25,053 bases of DNA, from contig CAMCYT010000007.1 of the NCBI GenBank assembly GCA_945885485.1, positions 1 to 25,053 on the forward strand. Reading direction: 5' to 3'. Made by a program: the position numbers and the translations under genes. Position 1 is the first letter of the stretch. Each line of letters begins with the position of its first letter. The DNA is from Prosthecobacter debontii. GTDB taxonomy: Bacteria; Verrucomicrobiota; Verrucomicrobiia; Verrucomicrobiales; Akkermansiaceae. The notes beneath the pieces are model-generated. The model had not been told where the DNA came from and did not search any database. It was given only the letters and a program-made list of their open reading frames with translations. Positions 13,991 to 22,950 of the stretch are shown here, one piece after another.

Positions 13991-16192
13991 ATGCAGATCG
14001 CTTCTTCTATCTTCTGGATCGCTGGTCTAATCCTCAGCGTGATCATGGGTCCGACCCTGAAAATATGGACTTGGGGACCAACCATGCTTTGCTTCGCCGT
14101 TGCCATAGTTTTCGCTCTTCCTAACATTTGGCGAGACGGTTTGGGAAAATTGAATCTCTACGTTCTCATCACCGGATTAGCCACTGCTGCATGGTTCGGC
14201 GGGCGGGCTTGGTTTTCCCCTGCTCAAGAACTAGCACTGATCGATCTCTCACTCGTGGTCATGGCAGTTTCCACATTCATCGTTTTTCAAAACGCCTTTC
14301 GCAATAACACAGCACAAAGCATTATCATCGTCGGCATCGCGTTGTTGCTTGGTGCTAATCTCGCGGTTATGGCCGTTCAGATGCAGGATATCACTTACAA
14401 TTTTATCATCCCCCACGTTTCGCGTACTTGGCCAGCTGGATTTTTTCGTCACTACAGTCATTGTGCTGCATTTTTAATCGTAAGCTCATTATTGTTAGGC
14501 GCATTTTCACTAAAAAGCTCGTGGCCCATATTCGCCAAAATCATCCTATTACTCTTGGCCATACTTGGGATTGCCGCTATTTTTATTACAAAATCCCGCA
14601 GCGGCATGCTAGGCGCTAGCTGCGGTGTTTTCACGCTGCTCATTTACTGGCTAATGACCAGCAAACGTGATGATCGCAAATGGAGTGGCGTCGCGCTCGT
14701 GCTCGCTCCGATTGTAATGTTAGGCATTATTGCGATCGGTCTTTCCACCCTTGAGTCAGTCCAACAAACCCGTCACGAAGGTAGCGATCTCATCGATATG
14801 CTGGATAATGACATACGTCTTTATCTCTATGGAATCGCACTCTCATGCATTATGCTACATCCCTTCATGGGTGGCGGAAGCCGCAGCTTCAGTTGGGAAA
14901 ATTATCAGTTTTGGAATATCGAAGAAATCGGCGGTTTTGGCGCAGATCCAGAACATGTGCACAATGAATTTATCCAAGTCTTCACCGACTACGGAATCAT
15001 CGGTGCCATTGTGCTTTCCTCATTTGTGGTTGGCATTTGGATCTTATGCACTTTCCGTTCTCTCGCTCAGGGAGAATGGACAAAATACGCTCATGGCGAT
15101 GCTTGGAGAATCGGAGGCATCGCAGCCTTCATCGGTATTTTTATCCAGTCCAACTTTGAAGGAGTCCTTCACACAGCTCCCGGCGCCATCTTGCTCGCCA
15201 TCTGCCTAGCTGCGGCCAGCCATGATCGCATCCATGAATCTTTCAAATCTGTCAGATTTCTCTGGCTTCGCCGCATCTCGCTCACCGCTTTTGCATTAGT
15301 GAGCATCTGCTTGATGGCATTTTATGGATGGAAAGGAAGCCTAGTTTCCAAAGATATATGGACAACCGTTTTCGAGAACAAACCTATTACGGATCAGCGA
15401 AAAATTGAGGCCTACACTAAAGCTCTATCGCATTGGGAACTCGAATCCCTACACAGCCAACGTGGGATTCTTTATTATTATTTATCTCCGGAAAAATCCG
15501 ACAAGCAAGAGCTCCGCCAATCATTAGAAATCGCGATCAAGGATTTCAAAAAAGCTAGCTTACTTCACCCATTCACTCCACTCCATCCACGCAACGCCGC
15601 TAATGCGTTAAGCCTATTGAAGAAAACCGATGAGGCGACATCTTATTACAAAAAAGCGATTCAGCTACAAGGAGGCATGGAAGCTGGATATCACTCACGA
15701 TTTTATTTAGCTAATCATCTCTCAGACGCCGGACTAGACGAATTATACACAGGCAGCGCAGCGGTCGCGATTGAGCATTTCAAACAAGCTTCTGAATTAC
15801 TCAAAACCTTTCCGGAATACTTCTATGGTGCTTCCTGCTACACACTACGGATTAATCTCACTACAAACCTAGCCAAGGCATATGAAGAGCAAAAACAATT
15901 TCAGATCGCTCTTGAAACATACGATCTCGCGGCTCGAAGCAAACAAGACCCTAATGCCAGCTACTTCGCTGGATTCATGCTCATGAATATAGCAGAAATG
16001 GCGCTTTTGGATCAGCGACCCGCAGATGCCTTGCGTTTGTTTCTCGAAGCGGAAAAACGCATCACGCAAACACCGTTATCCTCTATACTCACCCCTGAAG
16101 ATCGCAACCTCATCCTAAAAGATCTGAGAAAAAAAATTATCAGCCTCGAACAAGCTCAACACCTCCCTTCCGAGGAAATCCGCTTCAAATAA
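13991..16192 (+). CDS. O-antigen ligase/polymerase family protein with C-terminal TPR-like domain
   Basis: This 733-residue protein has about a dozen membrane segments in residues 1-450. The Wzy/WaaL (Wzy_C) features are there: an Arg in ITKSRSGMLG (199-208) before a membrane helix, then a long periplasmic loop with PFMGGGSRSF (291-300) and EHVHNEFIQVFTDYGIIG (321-338), the usual HNxxxxxxxxxG-type motif. Residues 470-725 are soluble and helical with TPR-like repeats (A-Y-KA, AIxLQ, AIEHFKQA, ALETYDLA). It should polymerise or ligate lipid-linked glycans at the outer face of the membrane, with the repeat domain as a partner-binding module. It pairs with the preceding initiating transferase. 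No glycosyltransferase or flippase is present in the window. Which acceptor it uses cannot be seen. Confidence 0.85.
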   Translation: MQIASSIFWIAGLILSVIMGPTLKIWTWGPTMLCFAVAIVFALPNIWRDGLGKLNLYVLITGLATAAWFGGRAWFSPAQELALIDLSLVVMAVSTFIVFQNAFRNNTAQSIIIVGIALLLGANLAVMAVQMQDITYNFIIPHVSRTWPAGFFRHYSHCAAFLIVSSLLLGAFSLKSSWPIFAKIILLLLAILGIAAIFITKSRSGMLGASCGVFTLLIYWLMTSKRDDRKWSGVALVLAPIVMLGIIAIGLSTLESVQQTRHEGSDLIDMLDNDIRLYLYGIALSCIMLHPFMGGGSRSFSWENYQFWNIEEIGGFGADPEHVHNEFIQVFTDYGIIGAIVLSSFVVGIWILCTFRSLAQGEWTKYAHGDAWRIGGIAAFIGIFIQSNFEGVLHTAPGAILLAICLAAASHDRIHESFKSVRFLWLRRISLTAFALVSICLMAFYGWKGSLVSKDIWTTVFENKPITDQRKIEAYTKALSHWELESLHSQRGILYYYLSPEKSDKQELRQSLEIAIKDFKKASLLHPFTPLHPRNAANALSLLKKTDEATSYYKKAIQLQGGMEAGYHSRFYLANHLSDAGLDELYTGSAAVAIEHFKQASELLKTFPEYFYGASCYTLRINLTTNLAKAYEEQKQFQIALETYDLAARSKQDPNASYFAGFMLMNIAEMALLDQRPADALRLFLEAEKRITQTPLSSILTPEDRNLILKDLRKKIISLEQAQHLPSEEIRFK

Positions 16193-16220
16193 TGGCAATT
16201 TTATTCATCAAATCCTGACT

Positions 16221-16251
16221 TTGTTGGTTACAGGGCACGAAAAGATAAAAT
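16221..16251 (+). promoter_or_regulatory. Possible prs promoter
   Basis: TTGTTG at 16221-16226 is followed by an AT-rich GATAAAAT at 16244-16251, with 17 bp to GATAAA. It lies within the 112-bp gap before prs. The match is loose and unsupported by other evidence. Confidence 0.25.
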
Positions 16252-16304
16252 TAAAAACGCAAAGTGTTGCCGTTCCCGTCTCGCTGTGAACAATCAGCCC
16301 GCCC

Positions 16305-17231
16305 ATGAAAATCATCAGCGGAACAGCTCATCGCGTACTTGCCGGAAATATTGCAGACACTCTCGGCCAACCTCTTACCGATGTTCAAGTCGACGCCTTT
16401 CCGGATGGCGAGACCTCGGTAAAAATCAATGAAAACGTCCGTGGAGAAGACGTGTTCATCATCCAACCCTCTTGCCCTCCTACGAATCACAATATCATGG
16501 AGTTGCTGATCTTGGTCGATGCCGCCCGCCGCGCGAGCGCAGAACGCATCACCGCGGTCATACCGTTTTTTGGTTACGCTAGACAAGATAGGAAAGACCA
16601 ACCCCGGGTTACCATCACTGCTAAACTCGTCGCAAACCTTCTCACCTCCGCAGGTGTCAATCGCGTGCTGACCATGGATCTCCACGCTCCTCAGATCCAA
16701 GGATTTTTCGACATCCCCGTGGATCACCTCTACGCCAAACCCGTTCTCATCAACTACCTCCGCGAGCGCCATCCGGACACCTCGAACCTCACAGTCGTTT
16801 CCCCTGACGTCGGCGGCGTGAAAATGGCTCGCGCCTACGCCGATGCTCTCGGGGCAGAACTCGCCATCGTCGCGAAACACCGTATTTCAGCCACTCGCGT
16901 TGAAGCCATGAATGTCATCGGTGATGTCAACGGCCGCGACGTCCTACTCGTCGACGATATGACAGAAACAGCCGGCACGCTCACCGCCGCCGCAGAAATT
17001 CTCCACAAACACGGCGCGAAACGCATCTTCGCCGGGGTTTCCCACGCCATCATCAGCGAGCTCGCCAATGAACGCCTCGCCAACTCTCACATCGAGGAAA
17101 TTATCACCACAGACTCCGTGCCACAAGCTTGTGGCCCGAAAGTCCAAGTCGTGACTATCGCTCCCCTTCTTGGAGAGGCCATCAGACGTATCAACGGCGG
17201 CCAATCGATCACCTCCCTGTTCTCCGTCTAA
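16305..17231 (+). CDS. prs: Ribose-phosphate pyrophosphokinase
   Basis: Prs makes phosphoribosyl pyrophosphate from ribose 5-phosphate and ATP, feeding purine, pyrimidine, histidine, tryptophan and NAD synthesis. The 308-residue protein has class I features: DAFPDGETSVKI (30-41), GYARQDRK (90-97), the catalytic MDLHAPQIQGFFDIP (His127), the flexible-loop basic pair Lys191/Arg193 in AKHRIS, and the PRPP-binding loop DVLLVDDMTETAGT (212-225). A PRPP-loop reading of DDMTETAGT rather than DDMIDTAGT is a minor variation. No Shine-Dalgarno sequence precedes the ATG at 16305. The ppc start follows 34 bp after its stop, so the two genes are likely co-transcribed. The oxidative pentose phosphate enzyme Gnd, whose pathway supplies its substrate, is encoded at the left of the window. 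Confidence 0.97.
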   Translation: MKIISGTAHRVLAGNIADTLGQPLTDVQVDAFPDGETSVKINENVRGEDVFIIQPSCPPTNHNIMELLILVDAARRASAERITAVIPFFGYARQDRKDQPRVTITAKLVANLLTSAGVNRVLTMDLHAPQIQGFFDIPVDHLYAKPVLINYLRERHPDTSNLTVVSPDVGGVKMARAYADALGAELAIVAKHRISATRVEAMNVIGDVNGRDVLLVDDMTETAGTLTAAAEILHKHGAKRIFAGVSHAIISELANERLANSHIEEIITTDSVPQACGPKVQVVTIAPLLGEAIRRINGGQSITSLFSV

Positions 17232-17265
17232 ATGCGGCATTGAAATTGCTACATTTCCTTTTCTC

Positions 17266-20010
17266 ATGCCTCAATCCACTCGCGAAGAACTACGCATCGC
17301 AGGTTTCGATCTCATTGACGAACGCCTCACCTATCTCCTTGGATGCTTGAAAGATGCTCTAGCAAGCGCGGGTGAAACCGAGCTACTCGCTCACATGCCT
17401 TGGTCCGGCGACGTCATCGATTCCGACACTGTCCTCCCTGAAGCACTCCCAAAACTCTACTCCATCGGCTTCCAACTCCTCAACATGGTCGAGGAACGTG
17501 TCGCAGCAGAAATCCGCCGCGAGCGGGAAAAAGCCCTCGGCGCAGATTCCATCCGCGGTCTCTGGCCACAAGCCTTGCGCGATCTTTTAAAAATCGGACT
17601 CGATCCAAAAACGATTCTCGAGGTCCTCAAAGAAGTCCACGTCGAACCCGTCCTCACCGCCCACCCAACCGAAGCCAAACGCGAATCTGTCCGCGCCCGC
17701 CAACGAGTCCTTTACGAGGAAATGGTGCGCAACGAATACCCGAAATACACCGTCCGGGAAAAACGCCGCATCCGCGAACGCGTCGTCACCACACTTGAAA
17801 CGCTCTGGCTGACCGCAGAAATCCATACAGTCCGCCCCGATATCAACTCGGAACTGCGCAACGCGATCCATTACCTCCGCGATCTTTTTCCCGCCGCCAT
17901 CAACCGACTCGATCTCCATTTCACCGAGGCATGGCGCGATGCCGGACTCCCGCTTGACCTCCTGCGCTCAGCTGGAAATATCCCGCGCTTGTCTTTTGGT
18001 TCATGGATAGGCGGCGATCGCGATGGCCACCCGTTGGTCACACCCGCCGTCACCGAACAAAGCCTTTCCGAACTGCGCACCGCCGCCTTCCAGCTTCTCG
18101 AACGCGAACTGCGTGAGCTCGCCTCACAGCTCACGATTTCCCGACAGCTCGTTCACGTCCCAGACGAACTCCAGGATCGTATCGATGAACTGAGCTTCGT
18201 CATCGATAACGATAAAGCCGTCAAAGAAATCCTCGATCACCAAACAGAAGAACCTTGGCGACAACTTGCCAACCTCATGGCTCTGCGTCTGCGTGAACAA
18301 ATCGGCGGAAAACTCGGCTATGTTTGTTCCGCCCAACTCACCGCCGATCTAAATCTCATTTCCAGCACGCTGAAAAACTCAGGATGTAATTTATTAGAAG
18401 AACAAGCCATCCGTCCCGTGCGCCACAAAATCGAAATGTTCGGTTTCCATCTCGCCAAACTCGATGTCCGCCAGAACTCGGAATTTCACGATCAAGCGAT
18501 CTCGGAAATTCTAACAGCCGCAGGAGTCGAAGACGGTAAAAATTTCGCCACATGGCCGGAAGCGAAACGGATAGAGTTTCTCAACAATGAACTCAACTCC
18601 ACACGCCCATTCCTTCATGATGGTTCAAGGATAGGCGATTCCGCAGACAACGTCCTCGATACGTATCGGGTTTTGGTTCGGCACATGGCGGCATGGGGCA
18701 AAGATGGCCTTGGGTCGCTCATCATTTCGATGACCCGCAAACTCTCCGACCTTCTATCCGTTTACCTCCTCGTCCGCGAAGCCGGCCTGATGAAACACAG
18801 CGACCAAGGTATGATCTGCCCACTTGAGGTCGTTCCGCTTTTTGAAACGATGGATGACCTCGCGAACTCCGCAGGCATACTGAAAGCATTTCTCGAACAC
18901 CCACTCACCTCACGTTCCATCCATGCAATGGCCCAGCCGCAGCAGCAAGTCATGCTTGGCTACTCGGATTCTAACAAAGACTGCGGCATCCTCGCCGCCC
19001 AAGTCGCCTTGCACCACGCACAGTCGGAACTCACTAAGGTCGGCCAATCAAAAGGAGTGAAACTTTGTTTCTTCCACGGCCGTGGCGGCACGATTTCCCG
19101 TGGTGCAGGCCCCACCCATTGGTTCATGGCCGCCCTACCCCACGGCGCGATGTCCGGCGGTTTCCGCATGACCGAACAAGGCGAAACTATCGCCCAAAAA
19201 TACGCCAACCTCGCGAACGCCACTTATAATTTAGAACTCCTGCTCGCCGGTGCAGCCATCAACACCGCCCGCCACAAGCACCTCCCCGAATCCTCAGATC
19301 CTGCGGATCGCTTCCTCGCAACCCTTTCCGCATCATCCCAGAAGTCTTATCAAACTCTTCTCCGCTCTGACGGCTTCATCGATTTCTATCGCCAAGCCAC
19401 TCCCATCGATGCCCTCGAAAACGCCCGCATCGGCTCACGCCCCGCGCGGCGCACCGGGAAAAAATCCCATTCCATCTCCGATCTCCGCGCCATCCCATGG
19501 GTTTTCTCATGGACTCAAGCACGTTATTATCTTCCCGGCTGGTATGGTGTTGGATCCGCACTCGCCGAACTCAAACAAGCTTCTGAACAAGATTTCCTCG
19601 AACTCAAAGAAGCCCTAAAACATTCCACTTTCCTCGCCTACGTCCTAACTAACGTCGAAACCAATCTCGCCTCTGCCAATCTCGAACTCATGTACGCCTA
19701 TGCTGAGTTGGTCACCGATAAAAAAATCCGCGCTTTGTTCACTGAGAAAATCACCGCCGAGTTCGATCTCACCAGCAAGCTTCTAACAGAACTTTTTGAT
19801 GGTTCCATGGACGATCGCCGTCCCCGCATGGCGAAAACCTTGGAAATTCGCGAAGCTCCACTGAAAGTCCTGCACCACCAGCAAATCGCCCTCCTTAAAG
19901 AATGGCGCGGCCACATCAACAGCGATCACCAAACCGCCGCCGACGCCCTCTTACCCAAACTACTCCTCTCCATCAACGCCATCGCCTCCGGCCTCCGCAC
20001 CACGGGGTAA
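17266..20010 (+). CDS. ppc: Phosphoenolpyruvate carboxylase
   Basis: Ppc carboxylates phosphoenolpyruvate with bicarbonate to oxaloacetate, refilling the TCA cycle. The 914-residue protein is near full bacterial length (883 in E. coli). Motifs run in order: VLTAHPTEAKRESV (catalytic His133), FGSWIGGDRDGHP, MLGYSDSNKDCG (catalytic Lys), FFHGRGGTISRG (the mobile Gly-rich loop with its Arg) and GFRMTEQGETIAQKY. The C-terminus ends RTTG, close to the usual xNTG tail that reaches the active site. The ATG at 17266 (MPQSTREELRIAG) was chosen; starting at 17170 would overlap prs by 62 bp and add a non-conserved tail. Allosteric behaviour cannot be told from the sequence. It is the last gene before a repeat-rich convergent junction with lepA. 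Confidence 0.97.
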   Translation: MPQSTREELRIAGFDLIDERLTYLLGCLKDALASAGETELLAHMPWSGDVIDSDTVLPEALPKLYSIGFQLLNMVEERVAAEIRREREKALGADSIRGLWPQALRDLLKIGLDPKTILEVLKEVHVEPVLTAHPTEAKRESVRARQRVLYEEMVRNEYPKYTVREKRRIRERVVTTLETLWLTAEIHTVRPDINSELRNAIHYLRDLFPAAINRLDLHFTEAWRDAGLPLDLLRSAGNIPRLSFGSWIGGDRDGHPLVTPAVTEQSLSELRTAAFQLLERELRELASQLTISRQLVHVPDELQDRIDELSFVIDNDKAVKEILDHQTEEPWRQLANLMALRLREQIGGKLGYVCSAQLTADLNLISSTLKNSGCNLLEEQAIRPVRHKIEMFGFHLAKLDVRQNSEFHDQAISEILTAAGVEDGKNFATWPEAKRIEFLNNELNSTRPFLHDGSRIGDSADNVLDTYRVLVRHMAAWGKDGLGSLIISMTRKLSDLLSVYLLVREAGLMKHSDQGMICPLEVVPLFETMDDLANSAGILKAFLEHPLTSRSIHAMAQPQQQVMLGYSDSNKDCGILAAQVALHHAQSELTKVGQSKGVKLCFFHGRGGTISRGAGPTHWFMAALPHGAMSGGFRMTEQGETIAQKYANLANATYNLELLLAGAAINTARHKHLPESSDPADRFLATLSASSQKSYQTLLRSDGFIDFYRQATPIDALENARIGSRPARRTGKKSHSISDLRAIPWVFSWTQARYYLPGWYGVGSALAELKQASEQDFLELKEALKHSTFLAYVLTNVETNLASANLELMYAYAELVTDKKIRALFTEKITAEFDLTSKLLTELFDGSMDDRRPRMAKTLEIREAPLKVLHHQQIALLKEWRGHINSDHQTAADALLPKLLLSINAIASGLRTTG

Positions 20011-20063
20011 CAAGGAGAGGCTGCATTCTGCCGCCTAAATATGATTCGTAGCGATCATTGTAG

Positions 20064-20082
20064 CGGCGATTTTCGGTCGCCG
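20064..20082. repeat. Small GC-rich hairpin after ppc
   Basis: CGGCGA pairs with TCGCCG across a 7-nt loop, 54 bp past the ppc stop. The following sequence is AT-rich, but the T run is interrupted, so it is only a possible terminator. Confidence 0.3.
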
Positions 20083-20097
20083 TTTGATTCATTTTTC

Positions 20098-20207
20098 ATC
20101 CTGAAAGGATGACAGACAATAGCCCGGGGTCGAGGAGCAACGCGACGACCACCCCGGGACCACAACCCCAAAAAATATAGCACACTGAAGGGATACTGGA
20201 AATATGG
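20098..20207 (+). repeat. Hairpin repeat, copy 1
   Basis: This is a unit of about 110 bp. It has a mini-hairpin ATCCT-GAA-AGGAT (20098-20110), a linker, a large hairpin CCCGGGGT/ACCCCGGG (20123-20130 with 20151-20158) with a 20-nt loop, a second linker, and a CACTGAAGGG element near 20183-20192 that pairs poorly. It is directly repeated at 20368-20479. Confidence 0.8.
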
Positions 20208-20220
20208 ACGCGCCAGACAT

Positions 20221-20332
20221 CATCACCCCTCTGCGCCCACTAACGGGGTCGAATATCTCATCTCACCATACCCGGGGTGTTCGTCGCTACGCTCCGCGAC
20301 CCCGCGCTAATATCTCTGATCCTGTTGGGATC
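20221..20332 (-). repeat. Hairpin repeat, inverted diverged copy
   Basis: Read on the minus strand it has the same order: mini-hairpin GATCC/GGATC (20318-20322 with 20328-20332), large hairpin CGGGGT/ACCCCG (20273-20278 with 20299-20304) with a related loop, and a distal ACCCC/GGGGT stem (20225-20229 with 20245-20249). The sequence has drifted, but the layout and stem positions are kept. Confidence 0.65.
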
Positions 20333-20367
20333 AAAAACCGTTAGAAGCCACCCTTCATGAAATCCAA

Positions 20368-20479
20368 ATCCTGAAAGGATTACAGACCTTAGTCTGGGGT
20401 CGAGGAGCAACGCGACGACCACCCCAGGACTCACGCGCCAAGAAGTATCGCACCCTGAAGGGGTGCCAGGAATGTCAGA
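20368..20479 (+). repeat. Hairpin repeat, copy 2
   Basis: Same layout as copy 1: ATCCT-GAA-AGGAT (20368-20380), large hairpin CTGGGGT/ACCCCAG with the identical 20-nt loop (20401-20420), and a good terminal hairpin CACCC/GGGTG (20451-20455 with 20461-20465). The unit ends right at the lepA stop codon. One stem pair differs from copy 1 on both sides (C-G to T-A). Confidence 0.8.
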
Positions 20480-20480
20480 T

Positions 20481-22280
20481 TCAATCCCCGCTCTTCAGAA
20501 CTTTGATGAATGCGTCCTGAGGAATATTTACCTTGCCGAACATCTTCATCTTTTTCTTACCCTCTTTCTGCTTCTCTAGCAATTTACGCTTACGGGAAAT
20601 ATCCCCGCCGTAGCATTTTGCGGTGACGTTTTTACGCATCGCGGAGATGGATTCGCGGGCGACGATTTTTCCGCCGACTGCAGCTTGAATGGCGACCACG
20701 AAAAGGTGCGAAGGAATAACTTCCTTCAAGCGCTCCGCCAGTTTCCGGCCATAGCCCTCGGCTTTATCACGATGTACAATCGTTGAAAACGCTTCGACAG
20801 GATCGCCGGCGATGAGCATGTCCATTTTGACCATTTTCGCTTCGCGATAGCCGGCGTGCTCGTAATCCATCGATCCGTAACCTTTGGTTTGGGATTTCAG
20901 GCGATCGTTGAAATCGACGAGAATTTCTGAAAGCGGCAATACGCACGATAGCATTACGCGCATGTCGTCGATGGTTTCGGTATTGGTGACCTCACCACGC
21001 TTTTCTAATACAAGCTGCATCATATCGCCGATGTATTCACCTGGAACCATGATGTAGACATTCACGATAGGCTCGTGAATTTCCTGGATGACTTGGGTAT
21101 CTGGAAACAAGGTAGGATTATCAACGATCACTTTTGTACCATCGGTTAGATCGACGTGGTAAATGACCGATGGATAGGTCGAGATCACATCCATATCGAA
21201 CTCGCGGCGAAGCCTTTCCTGAATAATTTCCATGTGCAGCAGCCCGAGGAATCCGCAACGGAAGCCAAAGCCGAGCGCGGTCGAACTCTCTTGAGAAAAC
21301 GTGAATGCGGGGTCGTTAATCTGGAGTTTGCCCATTCCCATTTTCAACGCCTCGTAATCCGATGAATCCACCGGATAGATTCCCGAAAACACCATGGGCT
21401 GAATTTCTTTATACCCCGGCAACGCTTCTGGGCAAGGGTGAGTGGAATCGGTCATCGTATCGCCGATTTTCACCTCGCTGGCGGATTTCATGTTCGCGAT
21501 GACGTATCCGACATCGCCTGCCCGCAGGATATCCCGCACACTCATTTTTGGAGTGAACACGCCGACCTCTTTGATCTCGTAGGTGTTATCTGTAGCGAAA
21601 AGCTTCACCCGCTGGCCGCGTTTGATTGTTCCGGAAAACACCCGCACGTAGGAAACCACACCACGGTATGTATCGTAGAGAGAATCAAAAACCGTTGCGC
21701 GCAGAAGTTTATCAGGATTTTCCACCGGTGCTGGCACACGGGCGACAATGGCTTCTAAAATTTCTTCAATGCCTATCCCAGCCTTCGCTGATGCGGGAAT
21801 GCAGTCCTCTGAGGGAATGCAGAGAATATCCTCGAGCTGCTTTTTGCACTTGGCTACATCCGCGGCAGGGAGATCGATTTTGTTGAGGACGGGAATGATT
21901 TTAAGATTCTGCTGCTCTGCGAGGTGAAGGTTTGCGACGGTTTGGGCTTCCACGCCCTGTGCCGCATCCACCATCAGGATTGCCCCCTCACACGCCGCTA
22001 GCGCCCGTGAAACTTCATACGAGAAATCGACGTGACCCGGCGTGTCCAGAAGGTTGAGTTTGTAGGTTTTCCCGTCCTTAGCCTTGTATTCCATCGCCAC
22101 GGGGTGGGATTTGATCGTAATCCCCTTTTCGCGCTCCAGATCCATGGAGTCAAGTTGTTGGGCAGAACTTTCACGCATCGTCACTGTGCTAGTCATTTCC
22201 ATCAGACGATCGGAAAGCGTAGTTTTCCCATGATCAATATGGGCAATGATGGAGAAATTGCGGGTCAGCTCGACAGACAT
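20481..22280 (-). CDS. lepA: Elongation factor 4 (ribosomal back-translocase)
   Basis: LepA/EF4 is a ribosome-dependent GTPase that acts on stalled or mis-translocated ribosomes and in 30S assembly. The 599-residue protein has the family length. GTPase motifs are AHIDHGKT (13-20), GITIKSH, DTPGHVD, and NKID. The LepA-specific part follows: PMVFSGIYPVDSSDYEALK, FGFRCGFLGLLHMEIIQERL and the C-terminal basic segment with GGDISRKRKLLEKQKEGKKKMK, which binds the ribosome. This separates it from EF-G and TypA. The ATG at 22280 has no Shine-Dalgarno sequence. The gene lies 146 bp downstream of a KhpA-like gene on the same strand, with a likely terminator between them, and converges on ppc across the repeat cluster. 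Confidence 0.97.
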   Translation of the reverse strand: MSVELTRNFSIIAHIDHGKTTLSDRLMEMTSTVTMRESSAQQLDSMDLEREKGITIKSHPVAMEYKAKDGKTYKLNLLDTPGHVDFSYEVSRALAACEGAILMVDAAQGVEAQTVANLHLAEQQNLKIIPVLNKIDLPAADVAKCKKQLEDILCIPSEDCIPASAKAGIGIEEILEAIVARVPAPVENPDKLLRATVFDSLYDTYRGVVSYVRVFSGTIKRGQRVKLFATDNTYEIKEVGVFTPKMSVRDILRAGDVGYVIANMKSASEVKIGDTMTDSTHPCPEALPGYKEIQPMVFSGIYPVDSSDYEALKMGMGKLQINDPAFTFSQESSTALGFGFRCGFLGLLHMEIIQERLRREFDMDVISTYPSVIYHVDLTDGTKVIVDNPTLFPDTQVIQEIHEPIVNVYIMVPGEYIGDMMQLVLEKRGEVTNTETIDDMRVMLSCVLPLSEILVDFNDRLKSQTKGYGSMDYEHAGYREAKMVKMDMLIAGDPVEAFSTIVHRDKAEGYGRKLAERLKEVIPSHLFVVAIQAAVGGKIVARESISAMRKNVTAKCYGGDISRKRKLLEKQKEGKKKMKMFGKVNIPQDAFIKVLKSGD

Positions 22281-22372
22281 GGAAGGTAAAATCTAGGTAG
22301 CGGGGTTTGGGCTCATCCGTAAAACCTCACGCGCGCGGGATGGATTGCACGAAACTGGGGGAAATACAGCAA

Positions 22373-22391
22373 AAAACATCAACGATGTTTT
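22373..22391 (-). terminator. Likely terminator after the khpA-like gene
   Basis: AAAACATC pairs perfectly with GATGTTTT around a 3-nt loop. On the minus strand the stem runs into six T residues. It lies 35 bp past the stop at 22427. The stem is AT-rich, so it may be leaky and let some transcripts reach lepA. Confidence 0.45.
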
Positions 22392-22426
22392 AAATTTCAA
22401 AGCTCTCGGACCCAAATTTCAAGGAA

Positions 22427-22735
22427 TCACGCCTCTCTCGCCATCAACTCAGCCTCTTCCTCATGGGAATGGATCTGCAAGGTCACTTGCACTCCCTCTT
22501 TCTCAGCTGCTGCTTTCAAAACACTGCGAATCGCCGAAGCAGTGAAACCATTCCGGCCGATTAGCATCGCCACGTCCTCCCGACACAGCACCAGCTTGAA
22601 TCTGAGGCGTTTCGGCCCCAACTCAGCCACTTTCAACTGCGCCTGCTCTGGCTTATCAATCAGCTTCACAGCCACAAACTGTAGGAAATTCTTTAATCTA
22701 TCGGTCACCGCTTGCATGAAATGAATGTTACGCAT
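22427..22735 (-). CDS. khpA: KhpA-like KH domain RNA-binding protein
   Basis: This small protein has a single KH domain. The segment RLKNFLQFVAVKLIDKPEQAQLKV aligns with the start of KhpA/YlqC proteins. The KH loop is LIGRNGFTASAIRSVLKAAAEKEG (GxxG as GRNG). KhpA binds many RNAs, often with KhpB/Jag, and in Gram-positives affects cell size and small-RNA metabolism. At 102 residues it is longer than the usual 76-85 because of extra tails. Three starts are possible: GTG 22747, ATG 22735 and ATG 22717. I chose 22735 because GAGAGGGA just upstream is the best purine-rich ribosome site in the window, but the domain would still be intact from 22717. No khpB is nearby. Confidence 0.8.
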   Translation of the reverse strand: MRNIHFMQAVTDRLKNFLQFVAVKLIDKPEQAQLKVAELGPKRLRFKLVLCREDVAMLIGRNGFTASAIRSVLKAAAEKEGVQVTLQIHSHEEEAELMAREA

Positions 22736-22776
22736 CTTCCCTCTCACCGCAAGAGCAGATGAAACAGAAGAAATTC

Positions 22777-22841
22777 TAAATTTTAAACTCTAAGCCTCAA
22801 TGAAGAGATGCCCGTCAGTTTCCTTTCATTTTATTGAGAAA
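22777..22841. repeat. Dispersed intergenic element, copy B
   Basis: TAAATTTTAAACTCTAAGCC followed 54 nt later by TTATTGAGAAA. It matches copy A at 10249-10320 in both blocks and their order. It lies between the KhpA-like gene and galM. Confidence 0.45.
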
Positions 22842-22842
22842 T

Positions 22843-22873
<31 letters not shown>

Positions 22874-22950
22874 TTTTCCTCCATCTCCACATCACTCAAC
22901 ATTCCAGCTTTCCCCAAAAGCCTAGAATGTTATCAGTCATCCACCGCTTC

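Noticed and set aside
20040..20480. The repeat cluster considered as a CRISPR array.
   Set aside because: There are only three copies, one inverted, each about 110 bp with internal hairpins, no regular spacers and no cas genes.
6386..22735. The many translation-related genes considered as a functional island.
   Set aside because: They occupy both strands and separate transcripts, interrupted by unrelated genes, so clustering is not supported beyond chance.
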